A DNA stretch of 64,000 nucleotides, taken from NCBI GenBank assembly GCA_951230915.1, contig OX579636.1:23991567-24055566 (forward strand), in the 5' to 3' direction. This DNA is from Antitrichia curtipendula. Its lineage: Eukaryota; Streptophyta; Bryopsida; Hypnales; Leucodontaceae. Below, piece by piece: positions 14,102 to 24,074 of the stretch (the stretch's first letter is position 1; the number at the start of each line of letters is the position of its first letter). Below the pieces are notes generated by a model. It did no database searches, was not told where the DNA came from, and worked only from the letters and a program-made list of their open reading frames with translations. The position numbers were made by a program, and so were the translations under genes.

Positions 14102-14258
14102 GATTTTTTGGCACTAAATTTTTTGAATTCCTACTAATGTTGAAGAATTGAGTTGAGAATCCAAGAAAAAAATTTATAAAAAGTCATTTGATTTTCATTC
14201 TTTAAAAATTATAGGGAAGTAGATATGGATAGAAAGAAAAACTAAATTATTAATAACT

Positions 14259-14831
14259 TTAACCCCTAAAGCCCCGCTTGTCCCCTCGGGGGACAATTTG
14301 GATCTGGGTAGGTTCCTATTGTCTCGATTTGACGTGAATTATTTGAGATTTTTTGAAGTTGCGTAGCTTTGCAAGAGCTTTGTGGATATATAATTTTTGT
14401 TTCAATCAAAGTTATGGCACAATAAGCAAGAAATGGTGATTAGCAGGCAGCCAAAAAAAATATACAAAAAGTCAAAATAATATTTCTTTAATTTTTTTCC
14501 TAAAATATTATGTTTTTACCTATACCTGAAGATTTGATTCATTCTATTTGGACTAGGGATGAGAAAGTTATGGACAATCTTAGTTCTTCAGGCAATTTAA
14601 GCATCTTCTTGAAAAAAAACTTTTTGTTCAACTTTGAAAGCTAATATCTTTCAATCCATATGGTGATATTTGATGAAATTTTTATTACATGATCTCAGAC
14701 AAGTTAAGTACAAGATCCTACGATTAAATTCTAAAATAAACAAAAAAATTGGTTTCCTTAAGTGAATACAACAGAAGTGGTAGTTTTGAGTGGTTTTTGG
14801 CAGAAAACACCCTCAGGGCTTTAGGAGTTAA
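14259..14831 (-). mobile_element. TTAA-flanked element, subfamily A, 565-bp deleted form, copy A3
   Basis: TTAA at 14259-14262 is followed by CCCCTAAAGCCCCGC; the other end reads GGGCTTTAGGAG before TTAA at 14828-14831. The internal length is 565 bp. Relative to the 905-935 bp copies it lacks a central block of about 370 bp. The copy at 56461-57033 has the same length and apparently the same deletion. The terminal region contains the hairpin-like GTCCCCTCGGGGGAC. Confidence 0.75.
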
Positions 14832-15307
14832 GATGGAACTGTCTGAATCATACTTTTTCCAATGGTGATATTGTTCTAGATAGCAAATTGTAAAAAGCAA
14901 ATTGTACCTTGTGAATTATTTTTTCTAAATTGTAAAAAACTAAGGCTAGAAACCTTACAAGTTATTTTTTGAAGATGATGCTTTGATTGCCCCAAAAACA
15001 AGACTCTCTATAACTTTCTCATCACTAGTCCAAATAGAATGAATCAAATCTTTTCTTTTAGACAAAAACATTTTCTAAAAAATCATAACTATAAAGCTTT
15101 GATTTGGATTTTTTGTAAATTTTTTTTTGTTGCCTAACAAATTGCATTTTGAGCTTAGGAAGGCATAACTTTTGCTCTCGCACACTAAATAAAAAATTTC
15201 CAAAGCTAATATTTTATTATATTTTGAGAAAAAATTCAAAAAATAAATTCGTACGAGCCTAGTATTCAAATTTCCATTTATCCCCTAAGGGGACTTTGGA
15301 ATTTTAA
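14832..15307 (+). mobile_element. Truncated subfamily A element, copy A4
   Basis: The right half of a subfamily A element in plus orientation directly abuts copy A3, which lies in the opposite orientation. Shared words include TCCAAATAGAATGAATCAAA, GGCATAACTTTTGCTC and the terminal CCCCTAAGGGGAC before TTAA at 15304-15307. The left end is missing. The head-to-head arrangement with A3 makes a large imperfect inverted repeat over 14.3-15.3 kb. Confidence 0.6.
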
Positions 15308-16634
15308 CCCTTTAAGGCCTAAGGCGCCCCTATTGAAAGTGAAATCATCCTTCTGAAAGCTAGTCTATAATGTATAAAATTAAATAAACCAAACTTTGTC
15401 CCAATTTGGAAGCATGGAAGGAATGTGAACTTATTACATTAACCATTGGAGGCAAGGTCGCATGAATCTATAAACAAATGGAACTTTTTGTGAGATTCAG
15501 ATTCCCTCATGACTCACTTAGATTCCTTCACTATGGGATCAATATTCATTCAAAATCATTGTATATGGGCTCGTTTAGCTGCACAATTTCCGTGCCCTCC
15601 TACTTTACCCCTAAAGGTCAGAGACTATGTTTTCACCAAAATCTCTCCAAAACTACCGTTTTTAATACACTTACCAAATTTTTGAAAATATCATTTTTGG
15701 ATAAATGTAATTATAGAATCTTGCAGTGCACTAGTTTGAAAAGTTGTGAAATTTTTTTCAGAAATTTCCACCATGTGGATTACAAGATATTAGCATTTGA
15801 AATGACAAAAATCATTTTTTTGTCCGTGCGAAAATCCAGGCAGCTGCACTTCACAAGGACACATTTGTATGAAAAAATGTCCAAAATGGTGGTTACTCTT
15901 TGGATTCACTCTTCAAGGCAAGTTGGCTACATGCTTGAAAAATTTCAGATCATTTGAAATTGTAAAACATATAGGAAAAAAATAGTAAGTAGAAAGAGGT
16001 AGAGAATGATTTAAAACACTAAATTGTTAAGAATTTAGATATGGAATTGAAAATGCCAATCCCAACGGTTGTAATGTTGTAATAAACAATCTACACCCAA
16101 TTTTAGTATTTTTTTCAAAAAAATATTGAAAATTGAGTTAAATAATGGACTTCAAAGTTTATTTTAGAGTAGAGATTCCACAACTACCTTCAAATTAAGA
16201 CTCCTCATAACTTTCATCTCATTAATCAAAGTATAATGACTCAAAGCTTCACGCACATATATATAAATCTATAAAATCAATTTCAAATTTTTATTTTTTT
16301 AAAAGTGATTTTCACATAAATGGTTTGAGCTGCCCAGATTGCCCGCCAACCATTGAAAATGACATATCATGCAATAAATTTTTAACGATGTATTCAAAAG
16401 TTATGAAAATTGTTGGGCCTTAAAGCTACTCTTTGGGCACATGCTGCATGAAAATTTCAAAGAAAAAAATTAAAAATTTCATTCGTAGTGAGCTACCCAA
16501 AAATGCTATGTTGTCAAAAAATGGTATTTGGTCCTTTAGGGGTTAAATCAAACCTCATTTACAGGCTTTATATTATTTCCAAAATTCAAAATAAATAAAT
16601 CAAAATGAGCAGGCTCGGCCCTAAAGGGTTAGGG
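15304..16634. mobile_element. Short TTAA element of subfamily C, interrupted by a subfamily B element
   Basis: TTAA at 15304-15307 is followed by CCCTTTAAGGCCTAAGGC. At 16615-16634 the sequence GGCTCGGCCCTAAAGGGTTA is a close inverted match. Removing the subfamily B element at 15604-16546 leaves about 390 bp, a plausible short non-autonomous element with CCCTTTA-type ends like the one at 25440-25678. The pairing of the two ends is inferred from the terminal match only. Confidence 0.5.
15604..16546 (-). mobile_element. TTAA-flanked non-autonomous element, subfamily B, full-length copy B1
   Basis: The copy begins CCCCTAAAGGTCAGAG after TTTA (a one-base variant of TTAA) and ends TTTGGTCCTTTAGGGG before TTAA at 16543-16546, with about 935 bp inside. 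It aligns in reverse with 27419-28350 over its whole length. The 159-codon ORF at 15478-15957 starts outside the element and crosses its boundary, so I treat it as chance. Confidence 0.78.
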
Positions 16635-16936
16635 TTCTCTACTGTATTGATTTATTATTTATTTTCAAAAAAAATTTACCATATTTGGTGACTTTGTTAG
16701 GCTTTTGTGTCCAAGTTGTTCAAGCTTCCCAATTCTTATTAAAATTCCATTTGCTTGAATAAGAATTATAATTTTCATTACCATTTGCTTGAATTGGCTC
16801 ATTAGGTTGCCTTTTAATTAGGTAAACAAATATAATATATGCATATACAATGAAAATTTAGATTTTGAATCTACAAATGTACATGTTATAGAAAGTCAAA
16901 AGTAATTTGTCCATCATATTATGGATATTTAAATTA

Positions 16937-16958
16937 GTGTCAAGTGTCAAGTGTCAAG
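16937..16958 (+). repeat. Short tandem repeat
   Basis: GTGTCAA is repeated almost three times as GTGTCAAGTGTCAAGTGTCA. It lies in otherwise unremarkable sequence between the subfamily C element and copy B2. Confidence 0.6.
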
Positions 16959-17454
16959 AAAATTGTATGGGATAACCTAACAAAAGTGTTTGGTGTAGTA
17001 ATTTGAAACTCTGATTAGTTGTGCAATGATGTCTATTGGAGGTTGAGATTGATAAATTGGAGAGTATATTTCAAGAAACAAAATTGGTACATTGAAAAAC
17101 ATTTTTTTTAGAATAAAAGAAAATGATCCATTGCTAGCAGAATATTTAGCATGTGGGAACTTAATAGAAGCATTTATAGTAGAGACCCATTATCCTTTAC
17201 TGGACCTCCAATGAGGTGCAAATTTTTGTATGGCAAATTGCCATCTGTTCTTGGAATTTTTGAGATGTTTTAAACACTAGCTACATTGGTGAAATTAATT
17301 TTATAGAAACAAATTGTTATGCATCAATGGTATTGGATAAGGAGAGTATACAAATCAATAGAGATTTACAGCAATTGCCACTAAAGTAACACAATTTGAG
17401 GGTATATGTTGCCATCACTTTAAATATGGGAGTGAAGAAGCTATCAAACATATG

Positions 17455-18600
17455 TTAACTTCTAAAGGATTGTGACTATGTTTTCACCAAAAATGCTCCA
17501 AAATTGTCATTTCTTGTACAAGTACCAAATTTTAGAAAAGAAAAACATTTTTGGACACATGTAACTATAGGATCTTGTAGTGTGCTAACTTGAGAGCATG
17601 TGGAAAAAATTTAATAAATTTTCACCACGTGACTTGCAAAATATGAGCTTTTGAATTCACAAAAATCATTCTTTTTGCCCTACAAAAAAACAATGGTGTT
17701 AGTATGTGAGCATGAAAATGTGAGCATGTGAGCTTTGAGAGTATATCTAAGTAGATATACTACAACCATTGAAGGTGCTTATAATTTAAACACCTATAAT
17801 ATAGGTACCTATATTATAATTATACTATAATTATAGAAGGTTTGTATAATATAGACCCTTGTAACATGGGTGTATAGTCTTCTAGGTTCATGTGCTCATA
17901 CTCTCAAGCTCACAAAATAGCAACCATCTGCAAAAAAAATGGGCAACTGCACTTAACAAGCTTACTTTTGTATGAAAAAATGTCCAAAATAGTGTTGCTT
18001 CTTTGGATTCATTCTTCAAGGCAAATTGGCTAAATGCTTGAAAATTTTCACATCATTTGGAATTGTACAACATATAAGAAAAAAAATAGTGAGTAGAAAG
18101 AAATAGAGAATGATTCAAAATACAAAATTGTTAAAAATTTAGTTATGGAATTGAAAATTTTCAATCCCAATGGTTGAATGTTGTAATAAAAAATCCACAT
18201 CTTATGACTTTTTTTTCCAAAAGTATTGAAAATTGAGTAAGATAAAAGACTTCAAAGTTTATTTTAGAGTAGAGAATCCATAATTGCCCGCAAACTAAAA
18301 CTCATAACTTTTAACTCATTGATCAAAATGGAATGATTAAAAGCTTTCCATGTATATATAACTCTTAAAAACCAATTTCAAATTTTTGTTTATGAAAAAA
18401 GGTGATTTTTTTAATCAGCCTGAACTGCCCATTTACGGGGGGAAAAAGGTAACATACTAGGCCATAACTTTTTATTCCTATTTCCAAATGTCATTAAATT
18501 TAATATATATTAAAGATGTTCCTTTCCCCCACATTCTATTAAAATTTCAACCTAAAAATAAGGGGTTATTATTGGGTGGACAATGAGCCTTTTCTTTCAA
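17455..18600 (-). mobile_element. Subfamily B element, copy B2, running into the transposase remnant
   Basis: TTAA at 17455-17458 is followed by CTTCTAAAGGATTGTGACTA, which matches the right terminus of copies B1 and B3 in reverse. Homology continues through the central blocks (AACATATAAGAAAAAAAATAG, GTTTATTTTAGAGTAGAG, GGCCATAACTTTTTATT) to about 18560. The last part of a normal B element, including its second terminus, is not visible. Instead the sequence passes within about 50 bp into the transposase pseudogene. A small element is inserted at about 17690-17925. Either the pseudogene is the interior of this longer element or B2 lies next to it by chance. Confidence 0.65.
17690..17925. mobile_element. 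Small palindromic MITE-like element G, copy 1
   Basis: About 235 bp interrupt copy B2 at a point where the other B copies are continuous. The start has GTTAGTATGTGAGCATGA and TGTGAGCTTTGAGAGTAT. The end reads ATACTCTCAAGCTCACAAAA, an inverted match. The centre is a perfect 24-bp palindrome at 17795-17818 around AGGTACCT. The flanks both carry a similar 14-16 bp A-rich word ending in ATGG, which may be the target duplication. No coding capacity. Confidence 0.65.
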
Positions 18601-18609
18601 TGTTCCATT

Positions 18610-19480
18610 ATTTTTCAAGTTATGAACAAGGACCGGTTTGAGGCAATATCTTGATGTCTGCACATGAAAAAACATGGAGCACGTGATAAAAATGGGGTCA
18701 AACTAAAGTAAAATGGCTAGTAGAAAAAAATCAAGTCTCGATGTGAAAAGATGTGGAATCTGCATTAGAAAATCCCCATTGATGAAACAATGGGCACATT
18801 TAAGGGCAAAATTTGTCATGTCAGACAATATTTGTGCAATATACTGTCGATTTTGGAATCAAGGTTTGGGTATTCGCTGATACAAGAGTGAAGTATGTAT
18901 AAACTTTTAGTGTCTACTATGGCAAGGAGTGTGCACCCAAATTATGGAAAAACTTGTGAAGGGGGAGGGAAGAAGGTAAAAGAAGACAAAAGTAGCAAGA
19001 GTGTTGGATTACAAGGTACAAAAGGTAGTGAAAGATCTATCCAAGAAATTGCAAAGGCGGGATCATATTATAATAATTGACAATTTCTTTACTTCAGTTT
19101 CATTATTCATGAATTTATCAGATTTGGAGACTTTGGACATGGAAGCAGTTGGAAAGGACAAAAAAATTTACCAAGAAAAATTTAGGATCTTTTGATCATT
19201 ATTATTATTATTATTAAATAGGATGATAAAATTGTCAAATGCATGTATAGATCAATCAAAATTTGTTTCATGGTATGGAAGGACCAAAAAGCAGTCCTTC
19301 CATACCACATATACCCATTTCCAACAATTGGCAAGAGACAAACCGCCTTTAGAATACTAGAGAAAATACAGACCTTAGTACCATTTTGCCCATGCATATT
19401 CAATACCAAATGAATATGGGAGGTGAAGATAGTGCCAATCACTTGAGAAGCACATATTTATTCCACCATGACACTGACTC
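18610..19480 (+). pseudogene. Decayed piggyBac-type transposase (DDE_Tnp_1_7 family)
   Basis: Six blocks in the correct order match the piggyBac transposase family. They are: MNKDRFEAI followed by CLHM (from 18622); DETMGTFKGK and QYL (from 18781), with the first catalytic Asp; FGIKVWVFADTRVKYV (from 18852); HIIIIDNFFTSVSLFMNL with the second catalytic Asp at 19079-19081; VWKDQKAV (from 19273); and MGGEDSANHLRSTY (from 19416), with the third Asp at 19428-19430. In the family the last block is usually GGVD, so the valine is changed. The blocks fall in three frames (1, 1, 3, 2, 1, 3) with in-frame stops, including stops soon after RFEAIS and YVY-like VKYV. The protein is therefore dead, with at least four frame changes. 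I could not see the N-terminal part of about 130 residues or the C-terminal Cys-rich domain. The family cuts and pastes at TTAA, which matches the many TTAA elements nearby. Confidence 0.88.
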
Positions 19481-19525
19481 ACAAGTGGTAGCATCACATT
19501 TTTTACTTCTTGCTAGATATGGGGA

Positions 19526-19766
19526 GTGTTAGCTTATGAGCACAAAATCTTTGAGCTTATGAGTTTAAGAGTCAATATTATAGACATCTTCTATGATTAT
19601 AGAATGTATGTTATAGGTACCTATGTTTTAAACTTTTTCTTTTATTTAGAGTACATGTATTATAAGTACATATGTTAATACACCTTCAAAAGATCGTAGG
19701 TACATACCTACAAGTATATTCAAGGCTTATAGGTCCAAGTGTATGTGCTCACACGCTAGTATTGTT
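19526..19766. mobile_element. Small palindromic MITE-like element G, copy 2
   Basis: It resembles the element at 17690-17925. It starts GTTAGCTTATGAGCACA, ends TGTGCTCACACGCTAG in inverted agreement, and has a central TTATAGGTACCTATG palindrome at about 19613. It lies just after the last recognisable transposase block, probably within the old transposon. Confidence 0.6.
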
Positions 19767-20415
19767 GTGTTAGATACATGGAAGGTAGGAGGCTCTGAAA
19801 TGAAATGGGCATTAAGAACGGACCCTATAAATGGTTGTGAAATGGACATGAGTTGGTTCTGAAATTGACATGTACGGTAGCATGTATAGCCATTGAATGA
19901 ATCAAGGAAGAAAATCACTATCAATTGCAAGAGTCAATCATTCGCTTCGCTTTCCCCATCTTTCTTTAAAATTGCAAGTGAACCGTTTATAAAAGACCTA
20001 GGGTTGTAAATAGGGACTTGTGACCCAACTCGTTTGAAAATTCATAAGTAATTAAAAAATGCTTGGAAATATACAAAACCACTCGGGTTAGATTCCTTGT
20101 CTATTTCTCTTTGTCTGAAAAATGAGCTAAAATTATTCCCATCCGAAAAGGGTGGACCAACCATTTCTGAGCCTCCTCCCTTATTGTGAATGCATGGATT
20201 GTGCACTGCGATTTGAGTTTCAAGTTCTTTCCAAACTGTCACACCCAGTTGGCAAAGGAGTGACTGTACTTTTTCTCCTACCCTGTGTGGCAGTTTGTGG
20301 CACTTGGTCCTTGGGAAAATGTGCCACTATAAATCCTCCACATGTGTCCAGGATGTGGGGTTTCTAAATCATATACAAATTTCCATATTATTGGAATGTT
20401 TAGCTTTGTAATACC

Positions 20416-20722
20416 AAGGTACCAAGCATACGCTCTAAAACTGCTCACATCCTCAAATGTACACTATGTGCACATGTTGCCTTATCATAGCCTTCAACAA
20501 TGTACATTTTAGAAGGTGGGCGATTTTAGAGCCTTATGTCATTTCAACTTCAAAATTTTATAACTGATCCACAAAGCTCCAAAAAATATGAAAAGACTTC
20601 TGTAGGATGCCAATTCCACTTGCCTTTCAAAGAACATCTACTGAAAATTATTTCAAAAAGTTTCGCCTCTCCAAAATTCAGTTTCAGCTCTTAGGTGGGC
20701 GATTTCTGACCCTGCTACCTTA
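20416..20722 (+). mobile_element. H-family MITE, copy H1
   Basis: About 306 bp, starting AAGGTACCAAGC and ending GGGCGATTTCTGACCCTGCT then ACCTTA. Internal words shared with other H copies are ATGTACA pairs forming a local hairpin, CTTCAAAATTTTATAACTGA, ATATGAAAAGACTT and CAGTTTCAGCTCTTA. Non-coding. Confidence 0.65.
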
Positions 20723-21251
20723 GTGATAACCTATGTTATTTAGTACCTGTATTGCACATGTAAATTGTTTTTTCTTTGCAAGGAGGGGACTACAGAGTGA
20801 TAGACACCATAATCATTGTCTAATTGGATGATTATGTGTAGAGCAATGCCTGAGGAGGAGGAGATTGCGGGAAAAATTGCGTTGCCAAGGAGGCCGCAGC
20901 CCAACAAGGAGGCAGGTTTATTCTTGCAATTCCCAATGACAACAGTGTTGCCCAACCTAAACTACTGCCTAGAAATTAGATTTCACTAAATTAATAGCTT
21001 GAATTAAGATGAAAACGTCGTACTGCTCCATTGCTTTGGGAAAATGCATAATTGGGCAGTATGACCTAAATGCGGACTAGAACCTGCCCGAGAAATGAAC
21101 AGACAATTTTGTGACAGTGGCTTACAATGTACTGAGTATCAATAGTAGTTGTCATCAGTTGGTAAGCCTCAGTAGCTGTGTTTTGCTTTTTGAGTTCAGT
21201 TTGATTTTTTGGTATTGGCATGTAAGTGTTACAGTAAGAAGGCTCGATGTC

Positions 21252-22411
21252 CATAACATTCAAGAGCTGTGAGAGCAGCTGCCTTCCCTCTGACGGAATG
21301 ATGTGGTATATTCCACACCCAACATTAGCTAATAAGCCACGCGTCAATAATGTCAGACTTCTGCTCAGTGCCAAGGTCATGACTGCACAATCCGGTTACT
21401 GGGAAATTGAACACTTTCAACAGAACACAAAAAAAGTAGCTTAATAAAAATGACAAACCACTCGGTGAGGTCAGTAATTTCAAATTTCAAATTCCCTCAC
21501 ATTGCATTGTAAGCCATTCATGTTTGGTGATTTGGAATTAGAAGACAATTCTTTATGTACATATGGGGTGGTAGGAAGTAGAACAACCCATGTGGGATAT
21601 GTAATTTAGAGTTTGTAATTTCTCAACCGCTCATAGTTAAGTCTAAAGTAGGAATTGTGTTAAAATTATAATTTCAGACCTCATTTAGGCATAGTGTAAT
21701 ACCTTTTTTCAAAATACTTTGAGCTAAAATAAGTTGGAGAATCAAGTTAAATTTCATCTCCAAAAATCCGTTTGAGATTTTAATCTTCCACTCAAAAGTT
21801 ATAGACAAATTTCATAGAGGGGTTTGAATAGATTTTTTTTTGACATTTTCATACATCCTCTTTGACATTTGTCCACAACTTTTGAGTGGAAGATCTAAAT
21901 CTCAAACGGATTTTTGGAGATGAAACTTAGCTTGATTCCCCAACTTTTTTTAGGTCAATTTTTTTTGAAAAAAGGTATTCCACTATGCCTAAATGAGGTC
22001 TGAAATTATAATTTTAACACAATTCCTTCCTTAGACTTAACTATGAGCGGTTGAGAAATTACAAACTCTAAATTACATATCCCACATGGGTTGTTCTATC
22101 TCCACCACCCCAAGTGTACATAAAGAGCTTCTCTTTCAGCATAAAAAATCAAAATAAATTATTGATGGCAAATGGTTAGATTTCAGAGTTATAATAGTCA
22201 ATGAAGTCTTTAGGTTATGACAGACCATCTATCTTTAAAATTATTTGTTTGTATATTTTGTCCTAGAATTAGCCAAAAAAATAAATCGCACCATAAATGT
22301 ACTGCCATTGTCTCGGTCCTGAAGCATACATTAATAACATGTGGATGCATTTCGTGGATGAAGACTTCAGAGAGGCAAAGGCAGCCTCTCTGAAGGCTCT
22401 TGAATGTTATG
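21252..22411 (+). mobile_element. Foldback transposon family K, copy K1
   Basis: 1160 bp bounded by CATAACATTCAAGAGC and its exact inverse GCTCTTGAATGTTATG. Inside are two different subterminal regions. One has GCAGCTGCCTTCCCTCTGAC and an imperfect palindrome near ATGTGGTATATTCCACAC; the other has CTCTCTGAAGGC. Between them lies a long hairpin (21549-22136). There is no coding sequence. The terminal repeat does not match a superfamily I can name with confidence; flanks in two other copies suggest a 3-bp target duplication. Confidence 0.8.
21549..22136. repeat. Long inverted repeat (hairpin) of element K1
   Basis: Arms of about 287 bp (21549-21835 and 21850-22136) are near-perfect reverse complements separated by a loop of about 14 bp. 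Paired landmarks are CCCATGTGGGATATGTAATT with AATTACATATCCCACATGGG, and CTCATTTAGGCATAGTG with CACTATGCCTAAATGAG. A transcript through this would form a very long double-stranded RNA, a possible source of small RNAs. Confidence 0.9.
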
Positions 22412-22893
22412 TCTATGTGAAAGAAACTGCACTTGGTTCAAATGAGTCTGTAAGCATAGCCTCACTATAGCATTATCCATCTGAAGGTGAGGCCGCTGGT
22501 TTGGAATGGAGCCCCAACAATACAGCCTCACACATGTGCCCAGATGGAGGTGTGAGGGACTGAACGTAAAGGGCTGGAAAGAGGGTGGGGGTGTTGGGGC
22601 AATCTGAGCCCAACCGGTCAGACCCCACAAACTGTAAGGGATCAGCCCTCACGGTGGGGAGTTAAAGCATGCAGTGAAAATAACACTCCCTCTTCTGCCT
22701 GTCTCCCTCTTCATAACTTTCGTTGGGGGTCCCTTTTGCTTCCTCCAAAGTTGGGAGCCTCCCAAACAAGAAAGTACTTGCAATTCAATTACAGTCCTCA
22801 ACAATGACAACATGGTGAATCAGCAGCCAATGCAGCCAATGAAGTGTTGAGAATTATAACTCAATCTTCCCTCCAAGCATATAGAAGAGGATT

Positions 22894-23306
22894 AAGGTAG
22901 TATGCTCTTAAAGCGACCATTTAGGGGCTGGTCCGCCTTTTTCACAGGCTTTCGTGGACAAAAATATTTTTAGATCATTTTTCAGAGAAAGAAAAGTAGA
23001 TGTGGTACCTAACACAAGTGGTTTTGTATTTTTCCAAGCATTTTTGAATTACTTATGAATTTTCAAAGATTCAGGGCACATGCACCTATTTGTGACCATA
23101 GGTCTTCCAAAATCTGTCCACTTGCAACTTGTAAAGAGATGTCCAGAAATCAAAGACAATGATTGGCACTTGCAATAGAAAAACAATTTTTCCTCAATGC
23201 ATTCAATTGCTAAACTGGTCCATTTAAGGATCACTCCATCTCCATTCTTCACCTAAAAATAGGGGCGATTTCAAGAAGATGGGCGCTTTTAGAGCACACT
23301 ACTTTA
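22894..23306 (+). mobile_element. H-family MITE, longer subtype, copy H2
   Basis: About 412 bp. Starts AAGGTAGTATGCTCTTAAAG and CGACCATTTAGGGGCTGGTC; ends GGGCGCTTTTAGAGCACACT then ACTTTA. It aligns along its length with 44094-44495 (shared TTGTGACCATAGGTCTTCCA and TCCATTTAAGGA). Non-coding. Confidence 0.7.
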
Positions 23307-24074
23307 TACCTCCACCTAGGGGGAGGTATTTCAACCAGTAAACAACGTTATGTTTTTGCCTTGTTGCATGGTATTTGTTGCATGAAACTTGTTCGTTTGT
23401 TACTACGGGTCTAGGCGGAGTAACAAGTAGGACTCCTTTTTTGGCAAAATTTCGCCAAACTGTCAAAAATTTGACCTCTCTGGCTTTGTCCCTCCAAAAA
23501 TTGGCTTCTACAGTGAAGCCAGCAAGGGGGGAACACAAGTCCAAAAGAAATGCATTGGTAACAAGCTGTTACAGGTGGCCAACTTCAAAACCGGAAAAAG
23601 CATCAGGGGTGGGGCCCGCCCTGCAGTGTTCAAGACCGGACGCAGCCCCCACAGGTGTGCATGTGCATGTGCGAGGTTCTAATGTGTGGGAAAGCAGCAG
23701 CAGGAGCAAAGTTGGATGAAGCCAAAATCTAGCTTGGCATACTGAGATTGGATTGACTCTGTTTGGCAGTCACAATCAGGCACAACAACAATCCAGCGGA
23801 GGGCTGCAATTTCAGCAAGCATGGGAAGCTTAAGCTTAGTACTCATGGGTAAACAATGCCACGATGCCTCTCATCTTCAAGTGCCCATCAAATTGTGGGA
23901 ACTACTCAACATCAGTTGGTAAGAATTGGGCAGGTAACCCTTGAAGGGTTACTGTATAGTATGTTATAAATTTGGTGGTTTTTGATCATAGAAATATTAA
24001 TCAAATGCTTTTCAAAACAAAGTAAATTAATGATCATGATAGTACGTAAATAACAGTGTATCACAATTCATATA

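Noticed and set aside
15478..15957. 159-codon ORF, the longest in the window
   Set aside because: It starts in unique sequence and crosses the border of the TTAA element at 15604; the part inside is repeated non-coding element sequence. No domain or codon signal.
11763..16546. Spaced repeats that might be read as a CRISPR-like array
   Set aside because: Repeat spacing and length are those of whole transposons, with no short regular direct repeats; the sequence is eukaryotic in character.
22367..22630. Minus-strand ORF overlapping the K1 end
   Set aside because: It includes the K terminal repeat and shares its last residues with an ORF at the K2 end; explained by the transposon.
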